Shown here in pieces: positions 29,780 through 39,516 of a stretch of 64,000 nucleotides of DNA. Source of the DNA: Actinomyces sp. zg-332 (GTDB lineage: Bacteria; Actinomycetota; Actinomycetes; Actinomycetales; Actinomycetaceae); assembly GCF_011751945.2 (NCBI RefSeq), contig NZ_CP064951.1:682001-746000 (forward strand). The letters are read 5' to 3'. Under the pieces are notes generated by a model. The model saw nothing but the letters and a program-made list of their open reading frames with translations. It was not told where the DNA came from and searched no databases. The position numbers were made by a program, and so were the translations under genes. Position 1 is the stretch's first letter; the number at the start of each line of letters is the position of its first letter.

Positions 29780-29989
29780 TTTATAGGTGTTATGCAAGAA
29801 GTAGTAGGAAATAGTAAGCATTCGTAGTTGAATTTTTGTTTATTTTAGAATGAGAAGTGTAGATACGTGTTGCTACTGTAACTTTATATTAATAATGTAA
29901 GAAAGTATGCGTTTATAAAACTTTTAAATACAGGCAAAACTATAAAACAGTTTTGTTTATGCATAAGTAAAAACGATAAAGTTGTTACT

Positions 29990-30712
29990 TTAGCCTAGTG
30001 AGTCTTCGCTAGAATCTGAATCTAGGACTTGGATACGAACATTAGCTTCTAAAATCGCTTGTTCAATTAGTTCTAAATCATTTTCACCTTGCTCAGATAC
30101 CAAAAGTAATAATTCATCTCCTGCTTCAAAAATATCATCTGTCCATGAAGGTACCATTGGTCTGTTATTACGTAAAATAGCTGATAGAATTGCTGTTTTT
30201 GGTAAGAACAATGTGCTGATTTTATTTCCTACTAGCGGTGAATTATTATCTAGAGCGTATGAATGCATAGAAGCTCCAGATTTTTGGAAGTTAAAGATTC
30301 TAACTAGTGAGTTTACAGATAATGCTTCTTCAACTAGGGCAGTCATAATTCTAGGGGTTGAAACTGGCACATCAACACCCCATGAATCGCCAAACATCCA
30401 TTCGTTCTTAGGGTTATTTACACGAGCCACAGTTTTAGGTACGGCATATTCTGTCTTAGCTAATAGAGATATAACTAGGTTAGCTTTATCATCTCCAGTA
30501 GCTGAAATAGCCACATCACATTCTCGTATGCCAGCTTCTTCAAGAGTGGTTGGGGAACAAGCATCAGCTAAAATCCAGTCAGCTTCAGCCACAGAAGCAA
30601 TACGCATAGCCTCAGGTGAGTTATCTATCAAGGTAACCTCGTGCCCTCGTTGCAACAACTCTCGGGCAATGGAACGTCCAACCGACCCAGCTCCAGCAAT
30701 TAAAGCACGCAT
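29990..30712 (-). CDS. TrkA-type potassium uptake regulatory protein (second of pair)
   Basis: A 240-aa cytoplasmic gating protein. The N-terminal RCK/TrkA-N Rossmann domain has GAGSVG (7-12) and Asp30 at the end of the second strand, which suits NAD(H). The TrkA-C domain covers about residues 140-230. Its start shares one base with the stop of the preceding trkA gene, so the two are coupled and probably form a hetero-oligomer, as CeoB and CeoC do in mycobacteria. No TrkH/KtrB channel lies nearby; the APC permease on the other side is the likely partner. Confidence 0.9.
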   Translation of the reverse strand: MRALIAGAGSVGRSIARELLQRGHEVTLIDNSPEAMRIASVAEADWILADACSPTTLEEAGIRECDVAISATGDDKANLVISLLAKTEYAVPKTVARVNNPKNEWMFGDSWGVDVPVSTPRIMTALVEEALSVNSLVRIFNFQKSGASMHSYALDNNSPLVGNKISTLFLPKTAILSAILRNNRPMVPSWTDDIFEAGDELLLLVSEQGENDLELIEQAILEANVRIQVLDSDSSEDSLG

Positions 30713-31383
30713 TAGAAATTTTCCTTTACAAATTCAGATGATAAAGCACGTTTTACTATTGAACTATTATCAGCACTTACGGAAAATACAATTTCGTCAC
30801 TTTCTTGAAGAACCAAGTGTGGCGTTGGCATCATGCTTTTCGTAAATCTAGTTATAAATACTACTTTTATATTGAGTTTTTCTTCAATTGACTCAATTGT
30901 ATTGCCTATCCAAGAGTAGTGAGGGTGGCAGCGATATATTCTTATTTCAGCACTATTTTGGTGGTAAATTTCTTGAGAAGATTCGCTAGGTAACATCCAA
31001 TGCAACATGGCATTTGTTGTCCACTTTACCGGCCCAACTGTAGGTATACCGAGTTTTCTATATAAACTTGCACGCTCAGGATCATATATACGAGCTACAA
31101 CATTTTCAACTCCAAATGTTTCACGCACAATTCTAGATGCAAGTATATTGGAGTTATCACCATTTGAAACAGCAGCAAAAGCGTATGCTTCTTCAATACC
31201 TGCTTGTATCAAAATATCTTTGTCAAAACCAATTCCTTTTACACGTTTTCCTGTAAAATTGGCAGGCAAACGTCTGAAAGCATCAGCTTTCTGGTCTATT
31301 ACGGCAACTGAATGCCCTTGATCATGTAATACTGCGGCGAGTGTAGACCCAACACGTCCCGATCCCATAATTACGAAGTGCAC
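30712..31383 (-). CDS. TrkA-type potassium uptake regulatory protein (first of pair)
   Basis: A 223-aa RCK protein. GSGRVG (7-12) is the nucleotide-binding loop, with Asp30 as NAD-type acidic residue; the C-terminal ~80 residues form the TrkA-C domain. It is the first gene of a two-gene minus-strand operon and is transcribed away from the APC permease gene, with about 280 AT-rich bases between them. The arrangement trkA-trkA facing an APC permease is the same as ceoB/ceoC and Rv2690c, which suggests that the pair controls that permease. Confidence 0.9.
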   Translation of the reverse strand: MHFVIMGSGRVGSTLAAVLHDQGHSVAVIDQKADAFRRLPANFTGKRVKGIGFDKDILIQAGIEEAYAFAAVSNGDNSNILASRIVRETFGVENVVARIYDPERASLYRKLGIPTVGPVKWTTNAMLHWMLPSESSQEIYHQNSAEIRIYRCHPHYSWIGNTIESIEEKLNIKVVFITRFTKSMMPTPHLVLQESDEIVFSVSADNSSIVKRALSSEFVKENF

Positions 31384-31665
31384 AACAAAAAATTACGCCT
31401 AATTTTGTAAAATTTCATCTTTTACATACTGATTTCTTAAAAAATAGGCAATATTTTAATATTTCTTATACAAATTTACGTTATTTATATACAAACACTT
31501 AAAGTTACGTATTGGTAACACTTTGTAAAACTTATATATATGTAGAGTAAAAATGAATAATATACTTTAAAAATTTTTAGGTCAACTTCACTGATATGTG
31601 ACAAATATATAAAACTTTATTACTCAAAAGTGTATTTTTGAATAGAAAAGAGTAATATTTGTAAA

Positions 31666-33687
31666 ATGGATGATTTATTTGAGAAAGTAAAATTATTAGT
31701 TGTTGGCAAACCAATGCGTTCTCACTATAAAAATACGCATACTTTGTCCAAACGAATTGCTATACCTATTTTTGGTGCAGTAATGATATCAACTTTGGCT
31801 TACGCTCCTGATGAGATATTTATAGTTTTATCATCAAATAATATCGCCAGTATATCTTTAACTATGTTAATAGGGATAATGATTACACTTACTATGGTTG
31901 CAACAGCATTATCCTACCGTAAAACTTTATATGAATACCCTAAAGACAACAGCGATTACGAAGTTGTTTCATCTAATCTTCATCCAACTATTTCTCGAGT
32001 AGTTGTTGCTACATTATTGGTTAGCTACGTTTTAACCTTAACCGTTTCCATATCTGCAAGTGCCAGCTATATTTCCTTACTGTTTCCATCTTTCGATGGC
32101 AGAGAAAAATACATTGGTATCATACTTATTCTTTTGCTCGCTCTAATAAATTTACGTGGTATACATATAACACATAAAGTATTTTCATTTCCTGTTTACT
32201 TATTTTTAATTCTCGTATTTATAATGATTATAGTAGGATATTTCCAGTTCTTTACATCAAATCTTCCTATTTTACAAACGATACAATATGATGCTAGCTA
32301 CACTAATATTAACAATACAAGTGAAATTAGCTTATTCAACTTCTATGTAAGCGTAGCTGCCTTTGCTGCAGGTTGCGTATTACTTGCTGGAATGACAACT
32401 GTATCTAATAGTGTTTACGTCATGAAACAACCATCAAGTAAAAACGCCTCTAAAACCATGTTCGCCCTGATAAGTATTGTTTCTGTGGCTATGCTCAATA
32501 TCATATTCTTAGCTTCAGAAATAGGTGTAAAACGTTTCGCAACCACCAGCAAACAACTTTTATTCCATTCAGCTGAAATAAGAGAAGTAAAAGTGTCTCC
32601 TATTATTGGTCAGCTCAGCACAAGTATTTTTTCAAATACCTCACTTATTTTTACTTTTATTGTTTTTATAACTAGTATTGTCTTAATTATTGCTGGTAAT
32701 GTAGCTTTTCATGACTTCCCTAATTTAGCTTCTTTGCTTTCAAGGGATAGTCTCTTGCCTAACTGGTTATATAAACGAGGAGATAGGCTAACTTATTCTA
32801 ATGGAATAATTGTTTTATCAATTTTAGCTATATTCCTGATGGTAACTTTTGATGCTGATGTTTCTAGCCTTGTGCAACTTTATATTATTACCATTTTTGT
32901 TACACTTTCAGCTTCGCAAATAGCGATGGTACATTATTGGAATAAACAGTTACGACTTGAAACTCAAAGCGTTATACGTAGGAAGAATAAAATCTCTAGG
33001 GTTTTCAACCTAGTAGGTGCTTTTATTAGTTCATTTGTGTTAATCATGATAATTGCGACACGGAGTTTAGTAGCAACTCTAGTAGTTATAGCAATGATTC
33101 TGATTATTTTTAGCTTTATGGGAGCTGTTAAATCACACTATGAACGTATTTCAAAACAACTTGCTGTAAAAGATTATAACGATGCTAGAATTCTTCCATC
33201 AAGAGTTCACGCTATGATACTTGTCTCTAAGTTACATCAGCCTTCAATGCGTGCAATTTCTTATGCTAGAGCAACTAACCCATCTAGCTTGGAAATATTG
33301 ACGGTGTGTGTAGACCAAGAAGAAGCCGACCAACTTCATAATCAGTGGCAGCAATCTGACTTGAAAGTTCCATTGACTTTTGTACACTCACCTTATCGTG
33401 ACATAACAGGTCCAATTATCAAATATGTTCGCTCAGTTAGAAAGCGTTCTCCTAGGGACTTGGTTATGATTTTTATTCCAGAGTATCTATTACCTAACTG
33501 GTGGGCTAAACTACTACATAATAGGACAGCCATTCGTTTGAAGACTCGTCTCTTGTTTACTCCTGGTGTAGTTTTAGTTAATGTACCTTGGCGTATTGAT
33601 AACGTTGAAGATAAAGAAGTTAGTGCTAAAGCTAGGGTTAAAGCACCTGAAGTTGTTATAAGACAAGATAAGCAAGATAATAAGTAA
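31666..33687 (+). CDS. APC-superfamily permease, Rv2690c type
   Basis: A 673-aa membrane protein with about 12 hydrophobic segments between residues 30 and 490, and a cytoplasmic C-terminal part of about 180 residues. SKRIAIPIFGAVMIST in the first helix and the long central helices match the amino acid/polyamine/organocation family. Relatives of this size with a C-terminal tail include potassium importers of the KimA type. The neighbouring TrkA pair makes K+ a reasonable but unproven substrate. There is no strong ribosome site; GTAAA precedes the ATG. Confidence 0.82.
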   Translation: MDDLFEKVKLLVVGKPMRSHYKNTHTLSKRIAIPIFGAVMISTLAYAPDEIFIVLSSNNIASISLTMLIGIMITLTMVATALSYRKTLYEYPKDNSDYEVVSSNLHPTISRVVVATLLVSYVLTLTVSISASASYISLLFPSFDGREKYIGIILILLLALINLRGIHITHKVFSFPVYLFLILVFIMIIVGYFQFFTSNLPILQTIQYDASYTNINNTSEISLFNFYVSVAAFAAGCVLLAGMTTVSNSVYVMKQPSSKNASKTMFALISIVSVAMLNIIFLASEIGVKRFATTSKQLLFHSAEIREVKVSPIIGQLSTSIFSNTSLIFTFIVFITSIVLIIAGNVAFHDFPNLASLLSRDSLLPNWLYKRGDRLTYSNGIIVLSILAIFLMVTFDADVSSLVQLYIITIFVTLSASQIAMVHYWNKQLRLETQSVIRRKNKISRVFNLVGAFISSFVLIMIIATRSLVATLVVIAMILIIFSFMGAVKSHYERISKQLAVKDYNDARILPSRVHAMILVSKLHQPSMRAISYARATNPSSLEILTVCVDQEEADQLHNQWQQSDLKVPLTFVHSPYRDITGPIIKYVRSVRKRSPRDLVMIFIPEYLLPNWWAKLLHNRTAIRLKTRLLFTPGVVLVNVPWRIDNVEDKEVSAKARVKAPEVVIRQDKQDNK

Positions 33688-33781
33688 TTTTACCTTTTAT
33701 ATTCGCGTTACTAAAAGTTACATCAAAAATAGTGTAATGTTGTGGTAAAAGTGGGTAAATTGAAAGTAAAGGTGACAAGTT

Positions 33782-34534
33782 GTGAAATCATATCAGGACA
33801 TAAATAAAGAAACGATTGATAAATGGGCTGAAGAAGGATGGGAATGGGCAAAGCCTATCTCTCATGAAGAATATGTTAATGCAAAAAATGGTACTTGGAA
33901 TGTTTTACTAACACCAACTGTATTCGTTCCTCATAGTTGGTTTGGAAACTTAAAAGGTAAGAAAATATTAGGATTGGCATCAGGCGGGGGACAGCAAATG
34001 CCAATATTCAACGCATTGGGTGCGATATGTAGCGTGATTGATTACTCTCCAAAACAAATTGAATCTGAGTTGAAAGTTGCAGAAAGACAAGGGTATGAAA
34101 TAGATGCTATACAGGCAGATATGACAAAAACCTTTCCTTATGATGATGAGACTTTTGATATTGTTTTTCACCCTGTATCAAATTGTTATGTTGAAGATGT
34201 ACAACATGTTTTTAATGAGACATATAGAGTCTTGAAAAAGGGAGGAATTTTTCTTGCAGGATTAAATAATGAAATCAACTATATTGTTGATGATGATGAA
34301 AAAGAAGTAATTTGGCAAATGCCGTTTAACCCTGTGAAAGATGAAAAAGCTAGAGAATACCTGATTAAATACGACGCAGGAATGCAGTTTTCTCATAACA
34401 TGACGGAACAAATAGGTGGGCAGTTGAAAGCAGGCTTTACATTGCTTGACTTATACGAAGATACTAATGGCTCTGGAAGACTTCATGAATTGAACATCAA
34501 AACCTTTATAGCAACTAAATCAGTTAAACTATAA
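33782..34534 (+). CDS. Class I SAM-dependent methyltransferase
   Basis: A 250-aa protein with a Rossmann methyltransferase core: KKILGLASGGGQQMP is motif I, SVIDYSP ends strand 2, IQADMTKTFPYDDETFDIVF carries motifs II-III, and YRVLKKGGIFLAGLN is the typical post-core helix and strand. The N-terminus (WAEEGWEWAKPISHEEY) is shared with Firmicute methyltransferases of unknown substrate. The start is GTG, preceded by GGTG. It interrupts the conserved order APC permease to TRAM methyltransferase, so it was probably inserted. Substrate unknown. Confidence 0.82.
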   Translation: MKSYQDINKETIDKWAEEGWEWAKPISHEEYVNAKNGTWNVLLTPTVFVPHSWFGNLKGKKILGLASGGGQQMPIFNALGAICSVIDYSPKQIESELKVAERQGYEIDAIQADMTKTFPYDDETFDIVFHPVSNCYVEDVQHVFNETYRVLKKGGIFLAGLNNEINYIVDDDEKEVIWQMPFNPVKDEKAREYLIKYDAGMQFSHNMTEQIGGQLKAGFTLLDLYEDTNGSGRLHELNIKTFIATKSVKL

Positions 34535-35042
34535 AGTTTATAGTTTGTTGAACATAGTTTCTTGACTGGATAAGTAAATATAGATTGCTTAGTTGTAGTG
34601 GAAATATTGTCTTTTGGTTGTATAAATCAATGATGTTTAGGGTAGAACATATATTCTTTAGGAGTTCAAAAACTAATTGAGGTTGTTATTTATAGTATTA
34701 GAAAACTCTTAGATTCTTAGTGAGTATTTTTAAAGTAGATAAGTACTATTTGGATAATAAATACGGTGAGTAGAAAATAAGTTCAAAAGTAAAGTATTCT
34801 TATTTCTTTGAATTATAAGACAGGGGTACGAAAGTTTCGCAACGCTTTATAAGAGAGCTTCATATATTAAAAAGAGTAAAACATATTTTGAATGTTATCT
34901 AAATAATATAGAATGTGTATGAACGTCTAGATTGTATCTGTTATTTCTTGCAAGAAAATCATCGATATGTGTGAAACAATTTCTTGGTAATGTGGTTATA
35001 ATCTAAGGAAATAAAAATAGATATTTTAGAAATGGTGGAGTA
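34535..35042. other. AT-rich intergenic stretch
   Basis: About 508 bases between the inserted methyltransferase gene and the TRAM methyltransferase gene, with no open frame of note, no T-tailed hairpin and no clear promoter pair. It may be the scar of the insertion. Confidence 0.4.
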
Positions 35043-36422
35043 ATGTCACAAACCTTTGATTGCCTTCTTGTAAAGCCAGTTCATAAAGGTCAGTGTATTG
35101 CACGTGTAAATGGGAAAGTGTTACTTGTACAAGGTGGCATTCCTGGGGAAAAAGTTAGTGTTGAAATTGTTGAAGAAAAAAAGAGCTATTCGGTTGCACG
35201 TGTTGTGAAAGTTATTCTGCCTTCTCCTAGCAGAGTATCTGGAGTCTGGCGCGAAGGTGAAGAAAAAGGACTTGGGGGACTAGAATTATCTCATGTTGCT
35301 TATCCTGATCAGCTGAAGTGGAAAACTGACGTATTGAATGATAGCTTTTCACGTATTGCTGGAGAAAAAGTCTTAGCTCAGCTCAAAGAATTGCCTCCAA
35401 TAAATGTTAGGGATGTAAATACTCGTTCAGGCTATGCAGTGCATGGTCTACCACCTGCGAAAGATCATACACATTGGCGTACACGTATGGTGTTTGTAGC
35501 TGATAAAGATTCTAATTTAGGGATGAGTAAATATCACACCAATGATATTCTTGCTGTTGAAACTATGCCTTTAGCATCTAAGAAAATTTTAGATAGTGGT
35601 ATTTTAGGCAAAAACGGTATTTTAAAAAGTGTCTTATCACCTGGAGATATAGTTTATTGTGTAGTAGATAGTCAAGATGGTGTCTATTTTACAGTCAATG
35701 ATGTTACTTATGATGTTAATGGTGAAATTATAAATAATCCTGTACTTATTGAAAGAGTAAAAACTTTTGCTTCAGATGTATATGAGTATAAGGTAAATCC
35801 TACATCTTTTTGGCAAATTCATGAAAAAGCACCAAATATTCTAGTTGATACTGTTTTGAAGGCTTCGAGTGGGCAAGACTTTTCTTCTTACAGTGATTTC
35901 AATCCTTTAGTTTTAAGGGATTCTGCTTTTAGTTTAGGGGAAAAAATTCGTCAGAGTCTTGCTGGTAAAAAGGTTTTAGAACTTTATAGCGGAAGTGGGC
36001 TTTTTACTAAACCTCTAGCTGATTACGTTGGTAAAAACGGTAAAATTGTAGCTATTGAAGGTGATAGGCAAGCTACGCAAAGTGCTAAGGAAAACTTGAA
36101 AGATAGCTTAAATGTAGAATGTTTCAAAGCCAATATTGACGGAAAGCTTATCTCTAAAGTGATTTCCAAATATGGACAATTTGATGTTGTTGTGGCTGAC
36201 CCCTCACGTTCAGGTTGTGGTAAGGAAGTTGTGCAAAAGATTTGTGCTGAAAGTGGTGCTGAATACTTCGTTTATATAGCTTGTGATATTGCTTCGTTGA
36301 GCCGTGATATAAAAGTAGCTGTAGAAAATGGTTATAAGATTGCGCAGATAGTTTCTTATGATTTATTCCCGCATACTCATCACTTCGAGACGGTGGCTCT
36401 GCTTGAAAGAGTGCGAAAGTAA
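35043..36422 (+). CDS. TRAM-domain (uracil-5-)methyltransferase, TrmA/RlmD family
   Basis: A 459-aa RNA methyltransferase. The N-terminal ~65 residues form a TRAM RNA-binding domain (GQCIARVNGKVLLVQGGIPG). The catalytic half has LELYSGSGLFTKPLAD (SAM site) and DPSRSGCG. The catalytic Cys lies in YIACDIASLSRD, and the base Glu in HHFETVALLER. The four-cysteine iron-sulfur motif of RlmD is missing; in its place is GLGGLELSHVAYPDQLKWK, as in actinobacterial relatives. It probably makes 5-methyluridine in rRNA or tRNA. It stands where Rv2689c stands in mycobacteria. GGTGGAG precedes the ATG. Confidence 0.9.
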   Translation: MSQTFDCLLVKPVHKGQCIARVNGKVLLVQGGIPGEKVSVEIVEEKKSYSVARVVKVILPSPSRVSGVWREGEEKGLGGLELSHVAYPDQLKWKTDVLNDSFSRIAGEKVLAQLKELPPINVRDVNTRSGYAVHGLPPAKDHTHWRTRMVFVADKDSNLGMSKYHTNDILAVETMPLASKKILDSGILGKNGILKSVLSPGDIVYCVVDSQDGVYFTVNDVTYDVNGEIINNPVLIERVKTFASDVYEYKVNPTSFWQIHEKAPNILVDTVLKASSGQDFSSYSDFNPLVLRDSAFSLGEKIRQSLAGKKVLELYSGSGLFTKPLADYVGKNGKIVAIEGDRQATQSAKENLKDSLNVECFKANIDGKLISKVISKYGQFDVVVADPSRSGCGKEVVQKICAESGAEYFVYIACDIASLSRDIKVAVENGYKIAQIVSYDLFPHTHHFETVALLERVRK

Positions 36423-36621
36423 AGATTTGTAAGACTACATTTAGAGATGTTTTTTGTATTTTGTTGGGAGCTTTTACTATTTGTAATAAGCACTTAATCG
36501 AGATAAACGATTTTAATGTTAATTTGACAGTTGTGATTGGTACTTGATAGACAACAAAACTCTGAGGGTCTTAGTGTTAGTTATTTTACAAGGATATTCA
36601 AATAGTTAGTTTAGAGAGTTT

Positions 36622-37164
36622 TTATTCATGAAAAAATATTTTTCTTAAACTTTCTGGCATAGAAATAAACATCATTTCCACTACAGTTTCCGCCGGTATG
36701 CTACTGTCGCTAAGTAGCCATTCTTTTGTCATACCCACACCACCGTGGCAGTAAAGACGAATGCTATACATAGTTTGGGGATCTAATGTATCTGTGTCTA
36801 AAATTCTTTTTGCTTCTTCGGAATATCTGTGAACGAAGTACTCAACCATATATTTCCATAAAGAATATTTTGACGTATCTTCGTATGTTCGTTTGTAAAA
36901 AGTAAAGTCTTCTCTCATTTGATTCATACTTTTGGCTACTGATTCGATTGATATAATGTTCGTTTCAAAAGCGTTATGAAAAAATATCCATGCTAGAAGA
37001 TCGTATTTATCTTTGAAATGATAATAAAAAGTCGGACGCTGTATTTCTGCTTCTTTACAGATTTCTGTTACACGGATTTTTTCTATCTTTTTCTTTACCA
37101 TAAGTTTTTTCATAGCATTAGCTATCCATATTTTTGTTCGTTCAGCCATTTTTTTAAAACCCAT
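36622..37164 (-). CDS. TetR-family transcriptional regulator
   Basis: A 180-aa repressor-type protein. The N-terminal helix-turn-helix reads KKIEKIRVTEICKEAEIQ then RPTFYYHFKDKYDLLAW, the standard TetR recognition helix. The C-terminal ligand domain resembles that of Firmicute DhaS-like regulators. It is divergent from an alpha/beta hydrolase gene, its likely target. Start may be at 37164 or at the ATG 15 bases downstream (MAERTK); neither has a strong ribosome site. Ligand unknown. Confidence 0.88.
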   Translation of the reverse strand: MGFKKMAERTKIWIANAMKKLMVKKKIEKIRVTEICKEAEIQRPTFYYHFKDKYDLLAWIFFHNAFETNIISIESVAKSMNQMREDFTFYKRTYEDTSKYSLWKYMVEYFVHRYSEEAKRILDTDTLDPQTMYSIRLYCHGGVGMTKEWLLSDSSIPAETVVEMMFISMPESLRKIFFHE

Positions 37165-37168
37165 TTCT

Positions 37169-37217
37169 TACAAAATAGTATATATGTAATAAAATATAAC
37201 ATAATTCTATTTTTGTA
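37169..37217. promoter_or_regulatory. Inverted repeat upstream of tetR gene, candidate operator
   Basis: TACAAAATAG (37169-37178) and CTATTTTTGTA (37207-37217) are inverted copies with one extra base, 28 bases apart, immediately upstream of the TetR gene. The spacing is longer than a usual TetR site, so each half could be a separate half-site. The sequence is AT-rich, which weakens the case. Confidence 0.3.
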
Positions 37218-37533
37218 TATAGGATTTTTTCAAGCTTCTAAATAGAATAATCTTGGAGAATAAATAGAAATAATTTAGGAAGTAGAAAAATAAGGTTTCA
37301 TAAATTACAAATCTAAAGTACTTAAAATATTGCTGGGAAAGACCTACTAAAAGATTTTATTGTAGAAAGGTATAAGACAAAAGAGCTGTTATTACCTTAT
37401 GATTACGAGGATAAATTGTTCATATAACGATTAATAGAGTTGAGCATCGCTGATAAAAACGAAAGCAAGCGTGGGCTAGATAGAAAATTTACAAGAATTT
37501 TATATTTGAACTTGAAGAAAAGGAGTGAAAAAT
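37218..37533. other. Regulatory gap between tetR and hydrolase genes
   Basis: About 316 bases with no convincing gene. A 60-codon frame (37440-37622) runs out of frame into the hydrolase gene and has no credible translation. The AAGGAG at 37520-37525 is the ribosome site of the hydrolase. No promoter pair stands out. Confidence 0.4.
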
Positions 37534-38361
37534 ATGTCGTATTTGACAATGAAAGACGGAACAAAAATATATTACGAGGATCATGGACAGGGAGAAACCC
37601 TTTTATTCAGCCATGGACTTAATTCTTCACATTTAGCACTTAGAGATTTTATTAATGAGTTCAAGGGAGAATATAGGGTTGTCTTTTATGACCAGCGCGG
37701 ACATGAATCTTCTGATAGAGCAAAAATTCACATGAACGTAAAAACTCTCGGGCAGGATATGAACGAGTTAATTGAAGCATTAGATCTGAAAGATATAACC
37801 GTGATTGGGCATTCTATGGGAGCGGCATCTATTTTCAGCTATGTTGATCAGTTTGGCTGTGGAAAGCTAAAAAGAATCGTTGCTGCAGATATGTCTCCAA
37901 GAATTAGTAATGCTGACTGGCAAGGCGGAATTGGTCAGGGACAGTGGACAGACGAAGACTTCATGCAAGATTTAGAGAGAATCTTTGATAATATCGGATA
38001 CGCTGGTTGGTATATTACGAAGAATATGATGAATCCCGCTCTTGCTGATTTCCCTGTAGAAATGGAAGAAGCGATGATAGTACTTTGCGGAAAAGGTTTT
38101 GATCCTCTTACAATGGCAAGCTTATGGTTCTCATTGTTTAGAGTAGATCAACGTCCTGTAATGGAAAAGATTACTGTTCCATTTCTTTATATTATGCCGG
38201 AAATTCCTCTCTATAACATGACAAATGTTGATTTTATGAGGAGTCACGTTAAAGGCTCTTTCACCTTGGAAAAAGATTTTCCAGGAACAACTCATAATAT
38301 TTTTGAGCAGATGCCACATGAGGTGGCTGATAAAGTAAAGAGCTTTATTAATAAGAATTAA
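37534..38361 (+). CDS. Alpha/beta hydrolase
   Basis: A 275-aa hydrolase. Catalytic Ser94 lies in the elbow GHSMG (92-96), the oxyanion region is FSHGLNSS, and His254 in GTTHNIF is the catalytic base. The start at 37534 is chosen because AGGAG (37521-37525) sits 8 bases before it, while the GTG at 37525 lies inside that ribosome site. It is divergent from a TetR regulator that probably controls it. Arg codons are mostly AGA and the style is Firmicute-like, suggesting transfer. Substrate unknown; esterases, lipases and haloperoxidases share the fold. Confidence 0.87.
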   Translation: MSYLTMKDGTKIYYEDHGQGETLLFSHGLNSSHLALRDFINEFKGEYRVVFYDQRGHESSDRAKIHMNVKTLGQDMNELIEALDLKDITVIGHSMGAASIFSYVDQFGCGKLKRIVAADMSPRISNADWQGGIGQGQWTDEDFMQDLERIFDNIGYAGWYITKNMMNPALADFPVEMEEAMIVLCGKGFDPLTMASLWFSLFRVDQRPVMEKITVPFLYIMPEIPLYNMTNVDFMRSHVKGSFTLEKDFPGTTHNIFEQMPHEVADKVKSFINKN

Positions 38362-38622
38362 GAAGAAATACGTTTATAGGTATAGAAAATTCTTAGTTAC
38401 GCCTCGATAATATCTGCTAGGATTTACGCCTCTTTTTACTGTTTAAGAGTGATAGGTGTAATACTAATCTTCTTGCTCTGTAATGCATATGTGATGAACA
38501 ACGCATAAGTTTTGCTTGTAGTACCGATAAAATGACTAAATAGCCTATAGTAGTTAATATAGACTATGGGTAACCATAACTTATTGCGCAACCTTAATCT
38601 AAACAGAGCAGGAGGATTAATT

Positions 38623-39129
38623 ATGCATAAAATAGGCGAAGAATCTGTTTATGAGGGGCGAATTTTAGATTTAAAAATCGAGCATTACGAATTAGATGGC
38701 AAGATTTTAAAAAGAGAATTGGTTGTTCATAAAGATGCCGTTGCTATTTTGCCGGTGGATAATCAGGGATATACCTATTTAGTAAAACAATATCGAAGCG
38801 CTATAAAAGATTATGTGTTAGAAGTCCCAGCGGGTCTTGTAGAAGATGGGGAAGACTATGAAGAAGCAGCCCTTAGAGAGCTACAGGAAGAAGTCGGATT
38901 TACGGCTAAGAATTTGGAAAAAGTTTTTCAAGGATACAATAGCGTCGGTTTTTGTACAAAGAAAACCACTGTTTATATAGCTAACGATTTATCTGTATCT
39001 AAACTTCCAGAAGATGATGATGAGGATATAGAAATTGTTAAAATCCATATTGATGATTTAAAACAGATGTATTATGAAGGAAAAATAAAGGATTTTAAGA
39101 CAGCTATCGCAATATTAAACCATAATTAG
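38623..39129 (+). CDS. NUDIX hydrolase, ADP-ribose pyrophosphatase type
   Basis: A 168-aa hydrolase. The NUDIX box is complete: GLVEDGEDYEEAALRELQEE continuing to VGF matches Gx5Ex7REUxEExGU. The preceding EVPAG and the VHKDAVAILPVD strand are typical of ADP-ribose pyrophosphatases (NudF-like). The start is set by AGGAGG at 38610-38615, 7 bases before the ATG; an upstream ATG at 38566 has no ribosome site. It probably clears ADP-ribose or similar nucleotide diphosphates. It stands alone between the hydrolase and the membrane protein. Confidence 0.9.
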   Translation: MHKIGEESVYEGRILDLKIEHYELDGKILKRELVVHKDAVAILPVDNQGYTYLVKQYRSAIKDYVLEVPAGLVEDGEDYEEAALRELQEEVGFTAKNLEKVFQGYNSVGFCTKKTTVYIANDLSVSKLPEDDDEDIEIVKIHIDDLKQMYYEGKIKDFKTAIAILNHN

Positions 39130-39516
39130 TAGTAGGTTTAGGTGATATACGTTGAAGAACGTCTATATGCTAGGCAATACGTTTATGCATGAGTGTTGAA
39201 TGATACGTATTTGTTATATATAGTTATTGTGTTACACGGAATTTTGCAGATAGTAGTCCACATTTATAACAATATTATTTCCGAGGAATAACTTTTTAAC
39301 CTTTGATTTCTTAATATAAAATATCATAACTATCTTGTGAATAAATAATATGTTTATTGTAATTTCAAAGCTAAATGCATATTATTAATGGGTGTATTAC
39401 AAAGAAGTCATATTACCAAATTAGTAACCATTTTACTTATTATAATGATTGTCTTTATAGTTTTACATTTTACGCCCCTTAGGGGAACGCTGATTTATAA
39501 AAATGGGTGAGGGGTT
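39130..39516. other. Intergenic stretch with short palindrome
   Basis: About 387 bases without a gene. It contains TATAAT at 39441-39446 (no good -35) and the palindrome CCCCTTAGGGG at 39475-39485, about 30 bases before the next ATG. GAGGGG precedes that ATG. Confidence 0.4.

Noticed and set aside
29934-29956. Hairpin GCAAAACT/AGTTTTGT between DUF3159 and trkA genes
   Set aside because: AT-rich 8-bp stem with one G:T pair and no clear T tract in either direction; too weak to call a terminator.
37440-37622. 60-codon frame before the alpha/beta hydrolase
   Set aside because: It overlaps the hydrolase gene out of frame and the only ribosome site there fits the hydrolase ATG at 37534.
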